Source: Flagellimonas aquimarina (GTDB lineage Bacteria > Bacteroidota > Bacteroidia > Flavobacteriales > Flavobacteriaceae). From it: a DNA stretch of 64,000 nucleotides. The DNA lies in the NCBI RefSeq assembly GCF_003149745.1, contig NZ_QGEG01000001.1:62001-126000 (forward strand), read 5' to 3'. The notes below the pieces were generated by a model. The model was not told where the DNA came from. It saw only the letters and a list, made by a program, of their open reading frames with translations, and ran no database searches. Of the stretch, positions 6,931 through 16,181 are shown one piece after another (the stretch's first letter is position 1; each line of letters opens with the position of its first letter). Made by a program: the position numbers and the translations under genes.

Positions 6931-7341
6931 ATGCAGAATTATATCGAATACATGCAAATCTGTGAAACAATTGCTCAAGCTGCTGCATCAAGGGGAAATA
7001 GCCCAGTGGGAAGTCTGATTATTGTAAAGGATGAAATAGTGGCGATGGCTGAAGAGGCCGTCGCAGAAAAGCAAGATGTAAGCTGTCATGCAGAAATGGA
7101 AGCCATAAGAAAGGCTCGAAAAACAATCGGGAAAGATATGTCAGATGCCATTTTAATCACTACAAAAGAACCCTGCGTAATGTGCAGTTATGCCATTAGA
7201 TACCATAAAATAGGTGTTGTGGTATACCAAGAGAAAGCTGAAGCTCTTGGCGGCGCCAACAGTGGTTTTGATTTACTTATTTCTGATGATGTACCCAACG
7301 GTTGGGGACCTCCTGTTAAATGTATTCAACTTAACAATTAA
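6931..7341 (+). CDS. cytidine/deoxycytidylate-type nucleoside deaminase family protein
   Basis: 136 aa. It carries the zinc-binding deaminase signature: His53-Ala-Glu55 (CHAEMEAIR) and Pro81-Cys82-x-x-Cys85 (EPCVMCSYAIR). The fold is that of TadA, guanine deaminase and related enzymes, which hydrolyse an amino group from a base or pterin-like ring. The end (GANSGFDLLISDDVPNGWGPP) is more like small guanine/cytosine or 'nucleoside deaminase' enzymes than TadA. No signal peptide, so cytoplasmic, unlike the preceding hydrolase. It is second in the TetR-flanked operon, 64 bp after the hydrolase gene. The substrate is unknown. Confidence 0.85.
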   Translation: MQNYIEYMQICETIAQAAASRGNSPVGSLIIVKDEIVAMAEEAVAEKQDVSCHAEMEAIRKARKTIGKDMSDAILITTKEPCVMCSYAIRYHKIGVVVYQEKAEALGGANSGFDLLISDDVPNGWGPPVKCIQLNN

Positions 7342-7352
7342 AATCTAGGACT

Positions 7353-7985
7353 ATGAACTATGCCAAATTAGCTTTTACAGATACCATTAAAGAAGTTCAA
7401 AAAAAAGAGGGTAGTCGCAATGCTTACGAGCGAATGGAGCAAATGATCTTACCAGATGGTCTTTCTTTTCGAGAAATGAGTTTTATAAAAGAAAGAGATA
7501 GTTTCTATATAGCTTCCATGGGGGAAAATGGATTTCCTTATATTCAACATCGTGGCGGTCCAAAAGGATTCTTAAAATTCATCGATGTAAAAACTCTTGC
7601 CTTTTTGGACTTTACAGGAAACAAACAGTATATAACAACAGGCAATGTTCAAACCCATAAAAAAGTTTCTCTAATCCTTATGGACTATGCCAATAGAGCA
7701 CGTCTTAAAATATATGCCGAAGCTGAAGTGGTTTCTTTAAACGAACGACCAGACTTACGGGAAAAATTGGAATTGGAAGACTATAAGTACAAGGCAGAAC
7801 GGATGTTCGTATTCCACATTAAAGCTTTTGATTGGAATTGCCCTCAACATATTACGCCAAGGTACACGATTGGAGAAATTTCTGAAATGGCCAAGGAGCG
7901 TGAAGATTATATTCAAAATATGGAGCAGGAAATCAGGGAATTAAAACAGCGATTGGAAAACTGTGGGCCTAATAATACTGAATAG
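7353..7985 (+). CDS. pyridoxamine 5'-phosphate oxidase-fold flavin-binding protein
   Basis: 210 aa. The split-barrel FMN-binding domain spans about 40-150, with DSFYIASMGENGFPYIQHRGGPKGF, then FLDFTGNKQYITTGNV and VSLILMDYANRARLKIYAEAEV, the characteristic strands of PNPOx-like proteins of the YdfE/antibiotic-related group. The last 40 residues form a short coiled coil (EMAKEREDYIQNMEQEIRELKQRLE). It may reduce or oxidise a small substrate with FMN or F420-like cofactor. It is the last gene of the TetR-flanked operon, 11 bp after the deaminase, so its role is probably tied to the same inducing compound. Confidence 0.85.
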   Translation: MNYAKLAFTDTIKEVQKKEGSRNAYERMEQMILPDGLSFREMSFIKERDSFYIASMGENGFPYIQHRGGPKGFLKFIDVKTLAFLDFTGNKQYITTGNVQTHKKVSLILMDYANRARLKIYAEAEVVSLNERPDLREKLELEDYKYKAERMFVFHIKAFDWNCPQHITPRYTIGEISEMAKEREDYIQNMEQEIRELKQRLENCGPNNTE

Positions 7986-8130
7986 TTCAATCCTATTGCA
8001 GAATTATCAACTTGACTATAAGTAGTATAAAGATCGTACGCATCAGTTTTGGTTTTTCAAAACTTTTAAAAATTGAAATCTTTGTTGTGAACAATTGTAA
8101 ATTTTAACTAAGTTCTTCTTTACTAGTTCT

Positions 8131-8763
8131 TTAATTGGTCACGCCAACCGCTTTATGCAAGTACATATTAGATTCTAAATTTTCAAGCATGAAATGAGCA
8201 ACACTTGCACGAGAAATCATTTTAGTAAGAATGTAACTTCCAACATGAAAACCATGTTTATAAGAAAATCTTTTTTTTCCATTTGTCAGTTGGCCTGGAC
8301 GCACTATTGTCCAATCTAAATCACTATTCATAATTAACTTCTCCTGTTTTGACTTATCCAAAAAATAAAAGAACAGTATTAACGGAATGGTAAAGAGCGT
8401 ATAATATAATCCAAGCTTGTACCTACTATCATTTATACCAAGTGATGTAACACATATTAAACGTTTTACTTCATTTTTCTTCATGGCCCCTATAATATTT
8501 TTTGTCCCTCTGGATAGGATGGTTGTCCTAATGAAAAACCTTTTGTGTCCTAAAACAGATAGTACAGCATCTTGTCCTCGAAACGGTTTTTCCAAACTTT
8601 CCGGAAACAAAACATCTCCTTTTATTACACTAAAATTTGGGTTGTCAAATCTTAATTTATCAGGCTTACGTGCTATTGCCGTTATAATATGCCCTTGTTC
8701 AAGTCCTTGTTTAATCAATTCCCGTCCGGTTTTCCCAGTTCCGCCTATAACTATTAGTTTCAT
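8131..8763 (-). CDS. NAD(P)-binding NmrA/SDR-type oxidoreductase
   Basis: 210 aa. The N-terminal Rossmann motif is VIGGTGKTGRELIKQGLEQGH (about 4-24, GxxGxxG). Further landmarks are DAVLSVLGHKR (about 67-77) and LICVTSLGIND, with a YTLFTIPLILFFYF hydrophobic stretch and a DLDWTIVRPGQL segment near 150, as in atypical SDR5 / NmrA-like proteins and flavin-reductase (BVR-B) relatives. The canonical YxxxK is not clear, common in this atypical group. Function could be redox or NADPH sensing. It stands alone on the minus strand. Confidence 0.82.
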   Translation of the reverse strand: MKLIVIGGTGKTGRELIKQGLEQGHIITAIARKPDKLRFDNPNFSVIKGDVLFPESLEKPFRGQDAVLSVLGHKRFFIRTTILSRGTKNIIGAMKKNEVKRLICVTSLGINDSRYKLGLYYTLFTIPLILFFYFLDKSKQEKLIMNSDLDWTIVRPGQLTNGKKRFSYKHGFHVGSYILTKMISRASVAHFMLENLESNMYLHKAVGVTN

Positions 8764-9099
8764 GCTTTATCCATTATATCTGGCACATATAAAATTGATG
8801 AATTCTAAAACTTCATAAAATAATAAAGAACTGAATTGTTGTTTAACAGGGATGAGTTGAATGTTAAGACATTCTATTAAAAAATGGGTATTGATATTTT
8901 ATAAGAATCGGATATTGTTATAAGAACTGACCTAAGGCTTTTTATGGAATCTTGTGTTATGTCGTTTTCTTTTCTTTAAAGAGACCTCTTATTCATTGAT
9001 AACCAATATTTTATTGACTTTACCTATGTTCAAACCAAAAAAAATACTTTTCATTTCTAATCTACAAAGCATCGAGGCTCAAATTGTAATTCACTAAAA
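8764..9099. other. noncoding gap of 336 bp
   Basis: This AT-rich stretch lies between two minus-strand genes. I see no convincing open frame, no tRNA, no strong hairpin and no exact promoter pair. It presumably carries the promoter of the SDR gene and the end of the DUF4386 transcript. Confidence 0.5.
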
Positions 9100-9756
9100 T
9101 TAATTTTCGGGTAGCTCATTTCTTTTCAGCATAAGCCAGATACTTAATGAAAGTTCCGCAATAGCCATTGTTGACATTGTTATTGCCTCAAGCGTCTTAG
9201 GCAGATGAAAATCTACAAAGAATACTATGTATGTAAAAGATGCAACCACTAACAAAACACCAAGGCTTTTCGGCATGTATTCTGACTTAAAGACCGAATA
9301 ACCAAGTACAAAGATGTGCAAGGCAAAAAATATGTATCCCAAGAGTTTTATGGATGCATAACCGTAAACATCGATAACTTGAAATGTCAGGGCAAACAAC
9401 CCAATGATCAAAGTAAAAGCGTATAGTAACCTGAGAACTGCCGTGAGCGACGCAAGATTCTTGTTCGTAGGTTTAAGAACTACATAAAGTGCGAGACCAA
9501 TAATAGAATCAAGAACAAGTACGACTAGATAACCAACAACAGCAACACCGAAGAGTCTCCCGTTTGCTTCAATATAGTTGGCTAAAGCTTCTGTATCTCC
9601 CGGTACAACAAAATTGGCTAAAAGAAAATCATCAACCAAGGTCACTATGAAAATCGAGGTTATGAAAGCAATTCCCACAACCATTGCCGCTTTGCTGGTC
9701 GATAAATTAGTGATGAAATTTTTCATATTGTTTTCTTTTGGTTTGTTAGATGTCAT
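9100..9756 (-). CDS. DUF4386-type multi-pass membrane protein
   Basis: 218 aa. Six predicted membrane helices, the first about 23-45 (AAMVVGIAFITSIFIVTLV), followed by a periplasmic loop with PGDTEALANYIEANGRLF, then helices near 70-95, 105-130, 137-158, 165-182 and 188-210. This layout and the conserved N..lf..g...y loop match DUF4386 proteins, whose function is unknown. An internal ATG at 9726 (MKNFITNL) is an equally good start and would drop the first ten residues. It shares direction with the flavodoxin gene upstream but is 141 bp away. Confidence 0.8.
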   Translation of the reverse strand: MTSNKPKENNMKNFITNLSTSKAAMVVGIAFITSIFIVTLVDDFLLANFVVPGDTEALANYIEANGRLFGVAVVGYLVVLVLDSIIGLALYVVLKPTNKNLASLTAVLRLLYAFTLIIGLFALTFQVIDVYGYASIKLLGYIFFALHIFVLGYSVFKSEYMPKSLGVLLVVASFTYIVFFVDFHLPKTLEAITMSTMAIAELSLSIWLMLKRNELPEN

Positions 9757-9897
9757 TATTTTTTAAACAAATAGAGTACAACTATATAGTCTTTATTCAG
9801 GACGAGTCAATTTTCTTGTGGCATGAAGCTTTGTAGAGCAAAGCATGGCAACATAGGTAAGCTTCGGTTGAGATTACCTAAGTACCCGTTTCATGCA

Positions 9898-10413
9898 TTA
9901 AGTTGTAGCCAGAGTTGCTTGATATTGTTGAATCATTTTGATTATGGGTTCAATACTGGCTTTGTCCACATAGTCAAATCCTTCACGTTCTTCCTTACTG
10001 GCTTGGGGATCGGGGTTGAAAAGAGACCCAACCCAGAGAACCTGCCGAAGCCACCAACTAAGTTTTGAATGGTCTAACCTGCCACGCAGTGCCACATGCT
10101 CTATTTGTGTCAATAGTTCAATAGGAAGGGAAGCAGCGACCCATCTATTGAGTTTAGCACTGGCCCCAGCACCAGAGACCGAAAACAAAATCTTTGACCG
10201 GCCATTAAGCTTGCCCAAATTGGTCCTTGCCCATTTTCCAATAGTTAGTCTAAAATAGAGAATGGAACTACCCAATATTAGAAACTCGTACTTTGAGGGA
10301 TTGGCACTGGCATCCTTGATGTCGAATACGGGCAGTCCTGTGGCCTCACCGACCCAGTTGGCATATTGTTCCGTACTGCCGTAAGTACCTGAATAAAAAA
10401 TTGCCCCGTTCAT
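9898..10413 (-). CDS. flavodoxin-domain protein (HemG/protoporphyrinogen-oxidase-like)
   Basis: 171 aa. The FMN phosphate-binding loop is YSGTYGSTEQYANWV (7-21), followed by a typical FLILGSSILYFRLTIGKWAR segment and a LFSVSGAG loop, characteristic of the Flavodoxin_5/HemG group rather than of electron-transfer flavodoxins. No membrane helix. The gene lies 37 bp downstream of a CrtI-like oxidoreductase with an FNR-type barrel, in the same direction, which suggests the two work together in electron transfer; this is inference. HemG oxidises protoporphyrinogen, but relatives often have other, unknown substrates. Confidence 0.82.
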   Translation of the reverse strand: MNGAIFYSGTYGSTEQYANWVGEATGLPVFDIKDASANPSKYEFLILGSSILYFRLTIGKWARTNLGKLNGRSKILFSVSGAGASAKLNRWVAASLPIELLTQIEHVALRGRLDHSKLSWWLRQVLWVGSLFNPDPQASKEEREGFDYVDKASIEPIIKMIQQYQATLATT

Positions 10414-10450
10414 ACTACCTCATTTTAGTTATTATTATATCAAAATTGTA

Positions 10451-12286
10451 TTAGCCCATAGGCCCAAAAACCAAGGCCTTGTCACCTACTTTCAATAGGT
10501 CGCAGCTTTTGTGGAAACTACTTTTGTCTTGAGGAATGTTGAATCGTAAAACTGCCTCTTCGGGAGAAGACATAATGGGAAGCCAACGATAGGGTAAATC
10601 CAATTCGGTTACTTTCGGCTCCATTAGATTAAGAATGGCATGCTGCCCTTTTATATACTTAAATCCGTTTGGTTTTTCAAAACTCAATTCGAGTATTTCG
10701 TTATCTATTGTCTTATGCTCCACGAATGGAACAATTCTCTTGTCAACATACTTTGAGTCATCACCTTCTGACCATGTTTTGTCTCGATTCATTTGTAAAG
10801 CTGCCAAAAATCCGGCCATGATGGAACCCTCAAATCCGCCACCAGGGAATGCCCATGCAGATGCGAAATACAAATTGGGAATCAGGAAATTATTCCTGAA
10901 ACGTTTTGTGCCCGACTGTTCTTTGGATTGAGCAAAACCATAAACAGATCCATCGGTATTCGAGGTAAATCTTTCAATGGTCTTAGGTGTGGCAACTTCA
11001 TAGTATTCTATACTTTCCCTAATTCCTGGAAATTGCTTTTCCAATCGTTGTAATAGGATTTGAGCTACTTCTTCCTTTTTAGTCTTGTAATCTTTGGTAC
11101 TCAATCCATCCCAGTCTTCCAGATAATCTGTACAGCAGATCGCGCCAACAGATTTCCCAGGGGGTGCCAATTGGGAATCTATTTTGCTGTAATCCACTAA
11201 AATGAAGCTGCGTTTTGACCAATCGCCATTGTAGTTGGGGTATACGTCCTTCAAGCTCTTCACATCATCTCCCTTGATAAAATTGGAGTAGTGCTCTACG
11301 CCAAAAGCGGTTATATCGGATTTAAAGCCAAGGTATAGACAAAAAAGGGCGCAAGAAATACTTTGAGAACCAATCTTATCTTTGAGCAAGCTTGCGTGGG
11401 GTTCATCCAGCATATTAGGTACCACGGGAATGGCACAGTTGGCCACGACATTATCGCAAGAAATGGTCTCGGGTTCAAGGTTTTCATTGAAACTATCACG
11501 GAAGCTGACTCCGGTCACTTGGCCATTCTTGGTGATGATCTTCTCGGCTTTCTTGCCCAGCAGCAGAGTGCCACCATGCTTTTGGATATATGCGGCAAGA
11601 TGGTCAGACAGTACTTGTGAGCCACCTTTTATGAAGAAACCACCGCTCCCAATAAAACTGGAGAATGGTAGGCCAAAATAGAACATGGATAAGGTGTAAG
11701 GGTCATCGCCCCAATACCCAATATGCGCTACCAGATCGAGTTTTGCATTTTCATTACTGATGTACTTATCCAACCAAGACCCGACCGTATGTCGAGATGC
11801 TTCTACAAGATTGGGATAAAGCAAGGGCATAAGCGGATATAGCAGCTTTCGCTTCAAGGGTGTACGCGGCAATTTGACTCCTTCTTTCCTTAGACCATCA
11901 ATGAATTTCATGAAGCGCTTGATCCCTTTTTCATCTTCAGGATATTTGTTGATCAGTGCTTTGCTCGCTGCAGCATAGGTGTGTGGAAACACAAACTTCT
12001 CCTGGTCTGAAAGCACAGCATATAGTTCAGGTACTTGAAGCAATTCAACCCCTTGATCGACATCCAACATATGGAACAATTGCAAGATTGCCCCATCTTT
12101 TTCTAAGCCACACATTTCATGCAGGCCTACTTCAACGATGAAATCTCCTCGCTTAAAGGTGGTAGCGCACCCACCAGGTTTGTGGTGTTGCTCCAACAGC
12201 AATACTTTCTTTCCAAATTTTGTGAGAGTGGCTCCGGCAGTCAGTCCGGCCAAACCTCCTCCGATAACGATAGTGTTGTATTTCAT
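10451..12286 (-). CDS. CrtI/retinol-saturase-like FAD oxidoreductase fused to an FNR-type FAD barrel
   Basis: 611 aa. Residues 1-500 are a phytoene-desaturase/retinol-saturase-type flavoprotein: the dinucleotide motif VIGGGLAGLTAGATL (7-21), LLLEQHHKPGGCATTF, and a C-terminal FAD motif with FASAWAFPGGGFEGSIMAG. Residues from about 505 resemble the N-terminal FAD-binding beta-barrel of ferredoxin-NADP reductases (EILELSF, YIKGQHAIL, RWLPIMSSPEEAVLRF, KVGDKALVFGPMG). The protein stops right after the barrel's GPMG, so the NAD-binding half of FNR is absent; only 37 bp remain before the flavodoxin gene. Function may be saturation or isomerisation of a polyene. The fusion is unusual. Confidence 0.85.
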   Translation of the reverse strand: MKYNTIVIGGGLAGLTAGATLTKFGKKVLLLEQHHKPGGCATTFKRGDFIVEVGLHEMCGLEKDGAILQLFHMLDVDQGVELLQVPELYAVLSDQEKFVFPHTYAAASKALINKYPEDEKGIKRFMKFIDGLRKEGVKLPRTPLKRKLLYPLMPLLYPNLVEASRHTVGSWLDKYISNENAKLDLVAHIGYWGDDPYTLSMFYFGLPFSSFIGSGGFFIKGGSQVLSDHLAAYIQKHGGTLLLGKKAEKIITKNGQVTGVSFRDSFNENLEPETISCDNVVANCAIPVVPNMLDEPHASLLKDKIGSQSISCALFCLYLGFKSDITAFGVEHYSNFIKGDDVKSLKDVYPNYNGDWSKRSFILVDYSKIDSQLAPPGKSVGAICCTDYLEDWDGLSTKDYKTKKEEVAQILLQRLEKQFPGIRESIEYYEVATPKTIERFTSNTDGSVYGFAQSKEQSGTKRFRNNFLIPNLYFASAWAFPGGGFEGSIMAGFLAALQMNRDKTWSEGDDSKYVDKRIVPFVEHKTIDNEILELSFEKPNGFKYIKGQHAILNLMEPKVTELDLPYRWLPIMSSPEEAVLRFNIPQDKSSFHKSCDLLKVGDKALVFGPMG

Positions 12287-12868
12287 ATGATTTTACTTTA
12301 TGCATTTACTCCAAATCAAACCGTTTGACTATAGCCTACCAGATTACGGTTTAATAAGGAGTGCTCAATATGAGAGCAAAAATGATGGGGGTAAACTTTT
12401 GCTTGATATACAAATTATAAATCGAAGATACTGCCGGTGGACTATTTGTAAAATGATGAACATCAGTCTATTTGACTTTTTTTGGCACCCTACTTACCGT
12501 CGTTTAACAATTAAATCTTAATTTAGAAAGTTCCGTAAAAGGAATGTTTAAATCTGAAATCACTGAGGTAAAATAGATGAATAAAATTTTATCAAGGATA
12601 GTTTTTAAAAGAAGAATCTCCATTGCTCCAAATTCCACAATATTTAAAAGCCAAAAACCGAAAACTATCACATATTACTATGGATACAAAAAATTAGGTT
12701 CTAGAAGAGTAGGTTTGTCTTTTAATGTTGGAAAGGATTTTAAAAAAGGAAAGATAAAAGGGGGGCAAAGGATGAAAAAGTAATCCTATAACAAAACTTA
12801 CATGTTTCATGAGATTTCTTACCTCAAAATTCTAAAGTCAGAAATGAGCCGCTTCATCGTTTCTCTAA
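12287..12868. other. largely noncoding gap of 582 bp
   Basis: This stretch separates the CrtI-like gene from the YbbP-like permease gene. It is AT-rich and holds one possible small gene at 12577-12783 (listed separately) and a 73-codon open frame at 12300-12521 with no coding character. I see no terminator hairpin or exact promoter pair. Confidence 0.45.
12577..12783 (+). CDS. possible small basic protein, unknown function
   Basis: 68 codons from ATG 12577, preceded by GAGG at 12564-12567, a weak ribosome-binding site. The product is strongly basic (many Lys/Arg) with a beta-like middle (ITYYYGYKKLGSRRVGLSFNVG) and no Cys or membrane segment. It is the only reading frame of note in a 582-bp gap and is on the opposite strand from both neighbours. 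A faint likeness to small basic DUF4236-type openings exists but is too weak to use. Confidence 0.3.
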   Translation: MNKILSRIVFKRRISIAPNSTIFKSQKPKTITYYYGYKKLGSRRVGLSFNVGKDFKKGKIKGGQRMKK

Positions 12869-15424
12869 TTATCCCCCTTCTTTCCTAAGCACTTCCAATG
12901 GAGGGCTTTGCAGCACACTTTTACTGTTTAACAAACCAATCAAAAGTACCAAGGCCATAATACTTGGTAAAACAACTAGAAAAGGAACTGTGGAAGGCAC
13001 AAAGCTAACTTCGAAAACAAATCGTGCCAACAAAAGACTACCTAATAATGACAATACAATACCAATACCTCCGCCCAATAGCCCTAAATAGAGATATTCA
13101 AGTGCTGTTATGCGTAGAATTTGTTTGCTTTTAGCCCCTAAGGTGCGCAACAACACATTTTCCTTTATCCTTTGGTATTTGCTCGTTCGTACCGATCCAA
13201 TGAGCACAATAATTCCAGTAAGAATACTGAAGAAAGCCATAAAGTTGATTACCCAAGCTATTTTGTTCAGAATATCTTCTATAACTATAAGTATCTGTCG
13301 TAAATCGATAATGGATACCGTTGGAAATTGTCGAACGAGGTCACGTTGCAATGCGGCCGATTTAACCGCATCTGGGGCTTTGGTGGTCAACACATGAAAC
13401 TGAGGCGCTTCTTCCAATACTCCAGAAGGGAACAGAATTGAAAAGTTAATCTGCATTCGAGCCCAATCCACCTCACGAAGATGGGCAACTTGGGCTTCCA
13501 TTAATACACCCTGTACATTAAACACAAGTGTATCACCAACTGTGACCTGGGCATCGGCCGCTACATTATCGGACATCGAAATAGGAATGATACCGTTGCC
13601 TTTGCGTTCAAGTGGCCAGGTACCTTCGACTGTTCGTTCTGAGGCTACCAGGGAATCGCGATAAGTAACTCTAAATTCATGGAACAAAACCCATCGATTT
13701 TGGGTCGCAGTAGAATCAAGAATGAGTTCACGCACAGGCCGGTCTTTGATTTGATGCATCCGCATGGTAATGATGGGAATATTGTTCAACACATCAAGTC
13801 CCGCCGCTTCGATGCTATTGGCCGCAGCAAGTTTTTCATTGGTTTGGACATCCATCAAAATAAGATTTGGAGTGTCCTCCGAAGCTTCCAAGGAAACCTG
13901 GGCCAATAAAATATCTTTGGTGAAATAGAGCGTACTTATCAAAAAGGTGCCCACACCAATAGCTAAAATTAAGACCGTGGTCTGATTATTGGGACGGTAT
14001 AGGTTCAAGAGACTCTGTCTCGAAGTAAACCCCCAAGACGTTGGAAAATATTTCTTGATGGCTCGCATAAAAAGAGTGGCCACACCTCCCAAAAGCGCAA
14101 AGACCACCAAGATGCCGAGAACGAAATAGAGAGCATATCGAATACTGCCCAATAACCAAAAGGAGAAGGAAAAAATAAACAGAACAATACCCAATACCAC
14201 CCACAGCTGGGCTTTTCGTGATTTTTGATATCCGTTCTCCTCGACCCGTAACACCTGCAGAGGTGAAACAAACCATGTGTTCAATAAAGGCATTAAAGCA
14301 AATAATACGGATAACAATACACCCAATATCAGTCCTGACCAAAGCGCATTGGGCACTATGGAAATCTGAACTTCAAACGGCAAGAATCCTTCCAACAGCA
14401 AAGGAAAGGATTGCTGTAGGAGCAATCCACCCAGTACTCCAAGAATGCCTCCGAGTAGCCCCATACCTGCGATCTGTATGAGGTAAATCAAAAAAGTTTG
14501 CCTTCGGGTAGCTCCAATGCATTTCAATACGGCTACCGAACGTAATTTCTCCTTGATATAGATATGTACCGAGCTGGCAACGCCTACACAACCCAACAGC
14601 AGAGCTATAAAAGCAATAAGGTTGAGAAACTTCCCAAAATTATCATAACTTCTGCCAAGCTGTTCAGCGGTGCTGATGTGCGTATCCAGGTCTGCGTTTT
14701 CAACATCGAGTTGAGGGTCAACCTTCTCATCCAACGCTACCAGATCTTGCTCAGGTTCAGCGACAAAATAATAGTCATATCCGATTCGACTTCCCACTTG
14801 TATGAGTCCTGTGCCTTCCACCGCATCGTAGGGAATAATTACGGGTGGTGCCACTGAAGCCCCAATTCCCGATGTTCCAGGAGCGGAAATCAAAGTACCC
14901 ATAATAGGAAACACTGTATTGCCCAATTTGATAGAATCACCTGTTTGCACCCCATATTGCAACATAAGCGTTGCATCTACGAGAGCACCACCAGCCTCTT
15001 GGTAGGTTTGCGCTGCAGCTTCGGGTTTGGTTTCCAGTTCACCATAAAAGGGATATCCACCTTCAATACCGCGTACCCCAACCAATTTGGCGTCACCGCT
15101 TTTTGGAAAGACCGCCATTGAAGGAAACCCCACGGAACGTCCATTAGCCCCTCCAAGGGAATCGATAATGGCCAATACCCTTTCATTGGGGGGTTGGTTG
15201 CTATCAATGACAAAATCGGCACCCATCAAGGTCTTGGATTGAATGGCAATATTTTCTTCCAGGTTCTCACTGAAGGACTGGATGGAAACTACTGCAGCTA
15301 TGCCTAAAATGATGGAAGCCATAAACAACAAGAGACGACTGCCACTAGCCTTGCTGTCTCGCCAAGCCATTTTTAACAGCCATTTCCATCCGGCTCCCGA
15401 TTGCTTTGTTGTAGAATTTATCAC
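12869..15424 (-). CDS. FtsX/MacB-type ABC transporter permease (YbbP-like)
   Basis: 851 aa. The architecture is that of YbbP: an N-terminal helix (about 28-50), a large periplasmic domain (50-265), three helices of a first FtsX core (about 267-390), two central helices (405-450), a second anchor and periplasmic domain (465-720), and a final FtsX core (about 725-835), ending LEVLRKEGG. With the ATPase at 15421-16110 it makes an exporter-like or mechanotransmitting complex often found with TesA-type esterases. It overlaps the ATPase gene by 4 bp (ATGA), so translation is probably coupled. Confidence 0.92.
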   Translation of the reverse strand: MINSTTKQSGAGWKWLLKMAWRDSKASGSRLLLFMASIILGIAAVVSIQSFSENLEENIAIQSKTLMGADFVIDSNQPPNERVLAIIDSLGGANGRSVGFPSMAVFPKSGDAKLVGVRGIEGGYPFYGELETKPEAAAQTYQEAGGALVDATLMLQYGVQTGDSIKLGNTVFPIMGTLISAPGTSGIGASVAPPVIIPYDAVEGTGLIQVGSRIGYDYYFVAEPEQDLVALDEKVDPQLDVENADLDTHISTAEQLGRSYDNFGKFLNLIAFIALLLGCVGVASSVHIYIKEKLRSVAVLKCIGATRRQTFLIYLIQIAGMGLLGGILGVLGGLLLQQSFPLLLEGFLPFEVQISIVPNALWSGLILGVLLSVLFALMPLLNTWFVSPLQVLRVEENGYQKSRKAQLWVVLGIVLFIFSFSFWLLGSIRYALYFVLGILVVFALLGGVATLFMRAIKKYFPTSWGFTSRQSLLNLYRPNNQTTVLILAIGVGTFLISTLYFTKDILLAQVSLEASEDTPNLILMDVQTNEKLAAANSIEAAGLDVLNNIPIITMRMHQIKDRPVRELILDSTATQNRWVLFHEFRVTYRDSLVASERTVEGTWPLERKGNGIIPISMSDNVAADAQVTVGDTLVFNVQGVLMEAQVAHLREVDWARMQINFSILFPSGVLEEAPQFHVLTTKAPDAVKSAALQRDLVRQFPTVSIIDLRQILIVIEDILNKIAWVINFMAFFSILTGIIVLIGSVRTSKYQRIKENVLLRTLGAKSKQILRITALEYLYLGLLGGGIGIVLSLLGSLLLARFVFEVSFVPSTVPFLVVLPSIMALVLLIGLLNSKSVLQSPPLEVLRKEGG

Positions 15425-16110
15425 GATTCAATCAATACTTCATTCGATACCACTTTCCCACCTCGCAATCGTAATAAACGATTGCATTTTTGTGCCAATT
15501 CCAAATCGTGGGAGACAATGACCAAAGTGGTACCAGCCTCCTGATTAAGTTCGAACAATAGTTGGACCACACGGTCGCCTGTATCTTGGTCGAGATTGCC
15601 CGTAGGTTCATCAGCGAACAAAATAGATGGGCTATTTGAAAATGCACGGGCCAGGGCCACGCGTTGCTGCTCTCCACCAGAAAGTTGGGAGGGATAATGC
15701 TGGAGACGGTCACCCAGACCAACCTTACCCATTAGTTCCCTACCAATTTTTGCTGGATTTTTTGCCCCCTGAAGTTCCAAAGGGACAACTACATTTTCGA
15801 GGGCCGTCAGGGTTGGCAGTAACTGAAAATTCTGAAAGATAAAACCCACCTTTTCATTGCGCAATCGGGCACGCTCATCCTCGTTCAAATTTCCTAAATT
15901 GGCACCACTCAATTCCACGACACCAGTATCGGGATAATCAAGTCCAGCACAGAGACCCAATAAAGTTGTCTTTCCACTCCCTGAAGGTCCTACGATTGCA
16001 AAGGTCTCCCCCGCTTCGATACTGAAATTGATGTCATCCAATACCGTTAATTGTTTTGAACCACTCGTATAGGTCTTCCTTAGGTGCTCAACGTTTAATA
16101 TCTTTGGCAT
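15421..16110 (-). CDS. ABC transporter ATP-binding protein (YbbA/LolD-like)
   Basis: 229 aa, full length for this class. Walker [10 protein letters not shown] is at 41-49, the Q-loop at [10 protein letters not shown] (91-100), the ABC signature LSGGEQQ at 143-149, Walker B ILFADEP at 163-169 and the switch His at 201 (VIVSHD). It belongs to the LolD/MacB/YbbA branch that pairs with FtsX-type permeases, here the overlapping gene at 12869-15424. The divergent gene is a TesA-like esterase, an arrangement known from E. coli ybbAP-tesA. Confidence 0.94.
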   Translation of the reverse strand: MPKILNVEHLRKTYTSGSKQLTVLDDINFSIEAGETFAIVGPSGSGKTTLLGLCAGLDYPDTGVVELSGANLGNLNEDERARLRNEKVGFIFQNFQLLPTLTALENVVVPLELQGAKNPAKIGRELMGKVGLGDRLQHYPSQLSGGEQQRVALARAFSNSPSILFADEPTGNLDQDTGDRVVQLLFELNQEAGTTLVIVSHDLELAQKCNRLLRLRGGKVVSNEVLIES

Positions 16111-16181
16111 AACACTTTTGCTTCCTTTTTTCTCAAACTAGGAAAATAGGCAAATGATTTTAATTTTAAGGCCCGTAACCC

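Noticed and set aside
9823..10068. 81-codon plus-strand frame opposite the flavodoxin gene
   Set aside because: It overlaps the well-supported flavodoxin gene on the other strand and has no domain or start context.
12300..12521. 73-codon plus-strand frame in the 582-bp gap
   Set aside because: No ribosome site, no conserved-looking segment, and the composition is that of random AT-rich DNA.
13986..14591. Several overlapping open frames inside the YbbP-like gene
   Set aside because: They are shadows of the 851-aa permease in other frames; translations are Cys/Trp-rich and lack domains.
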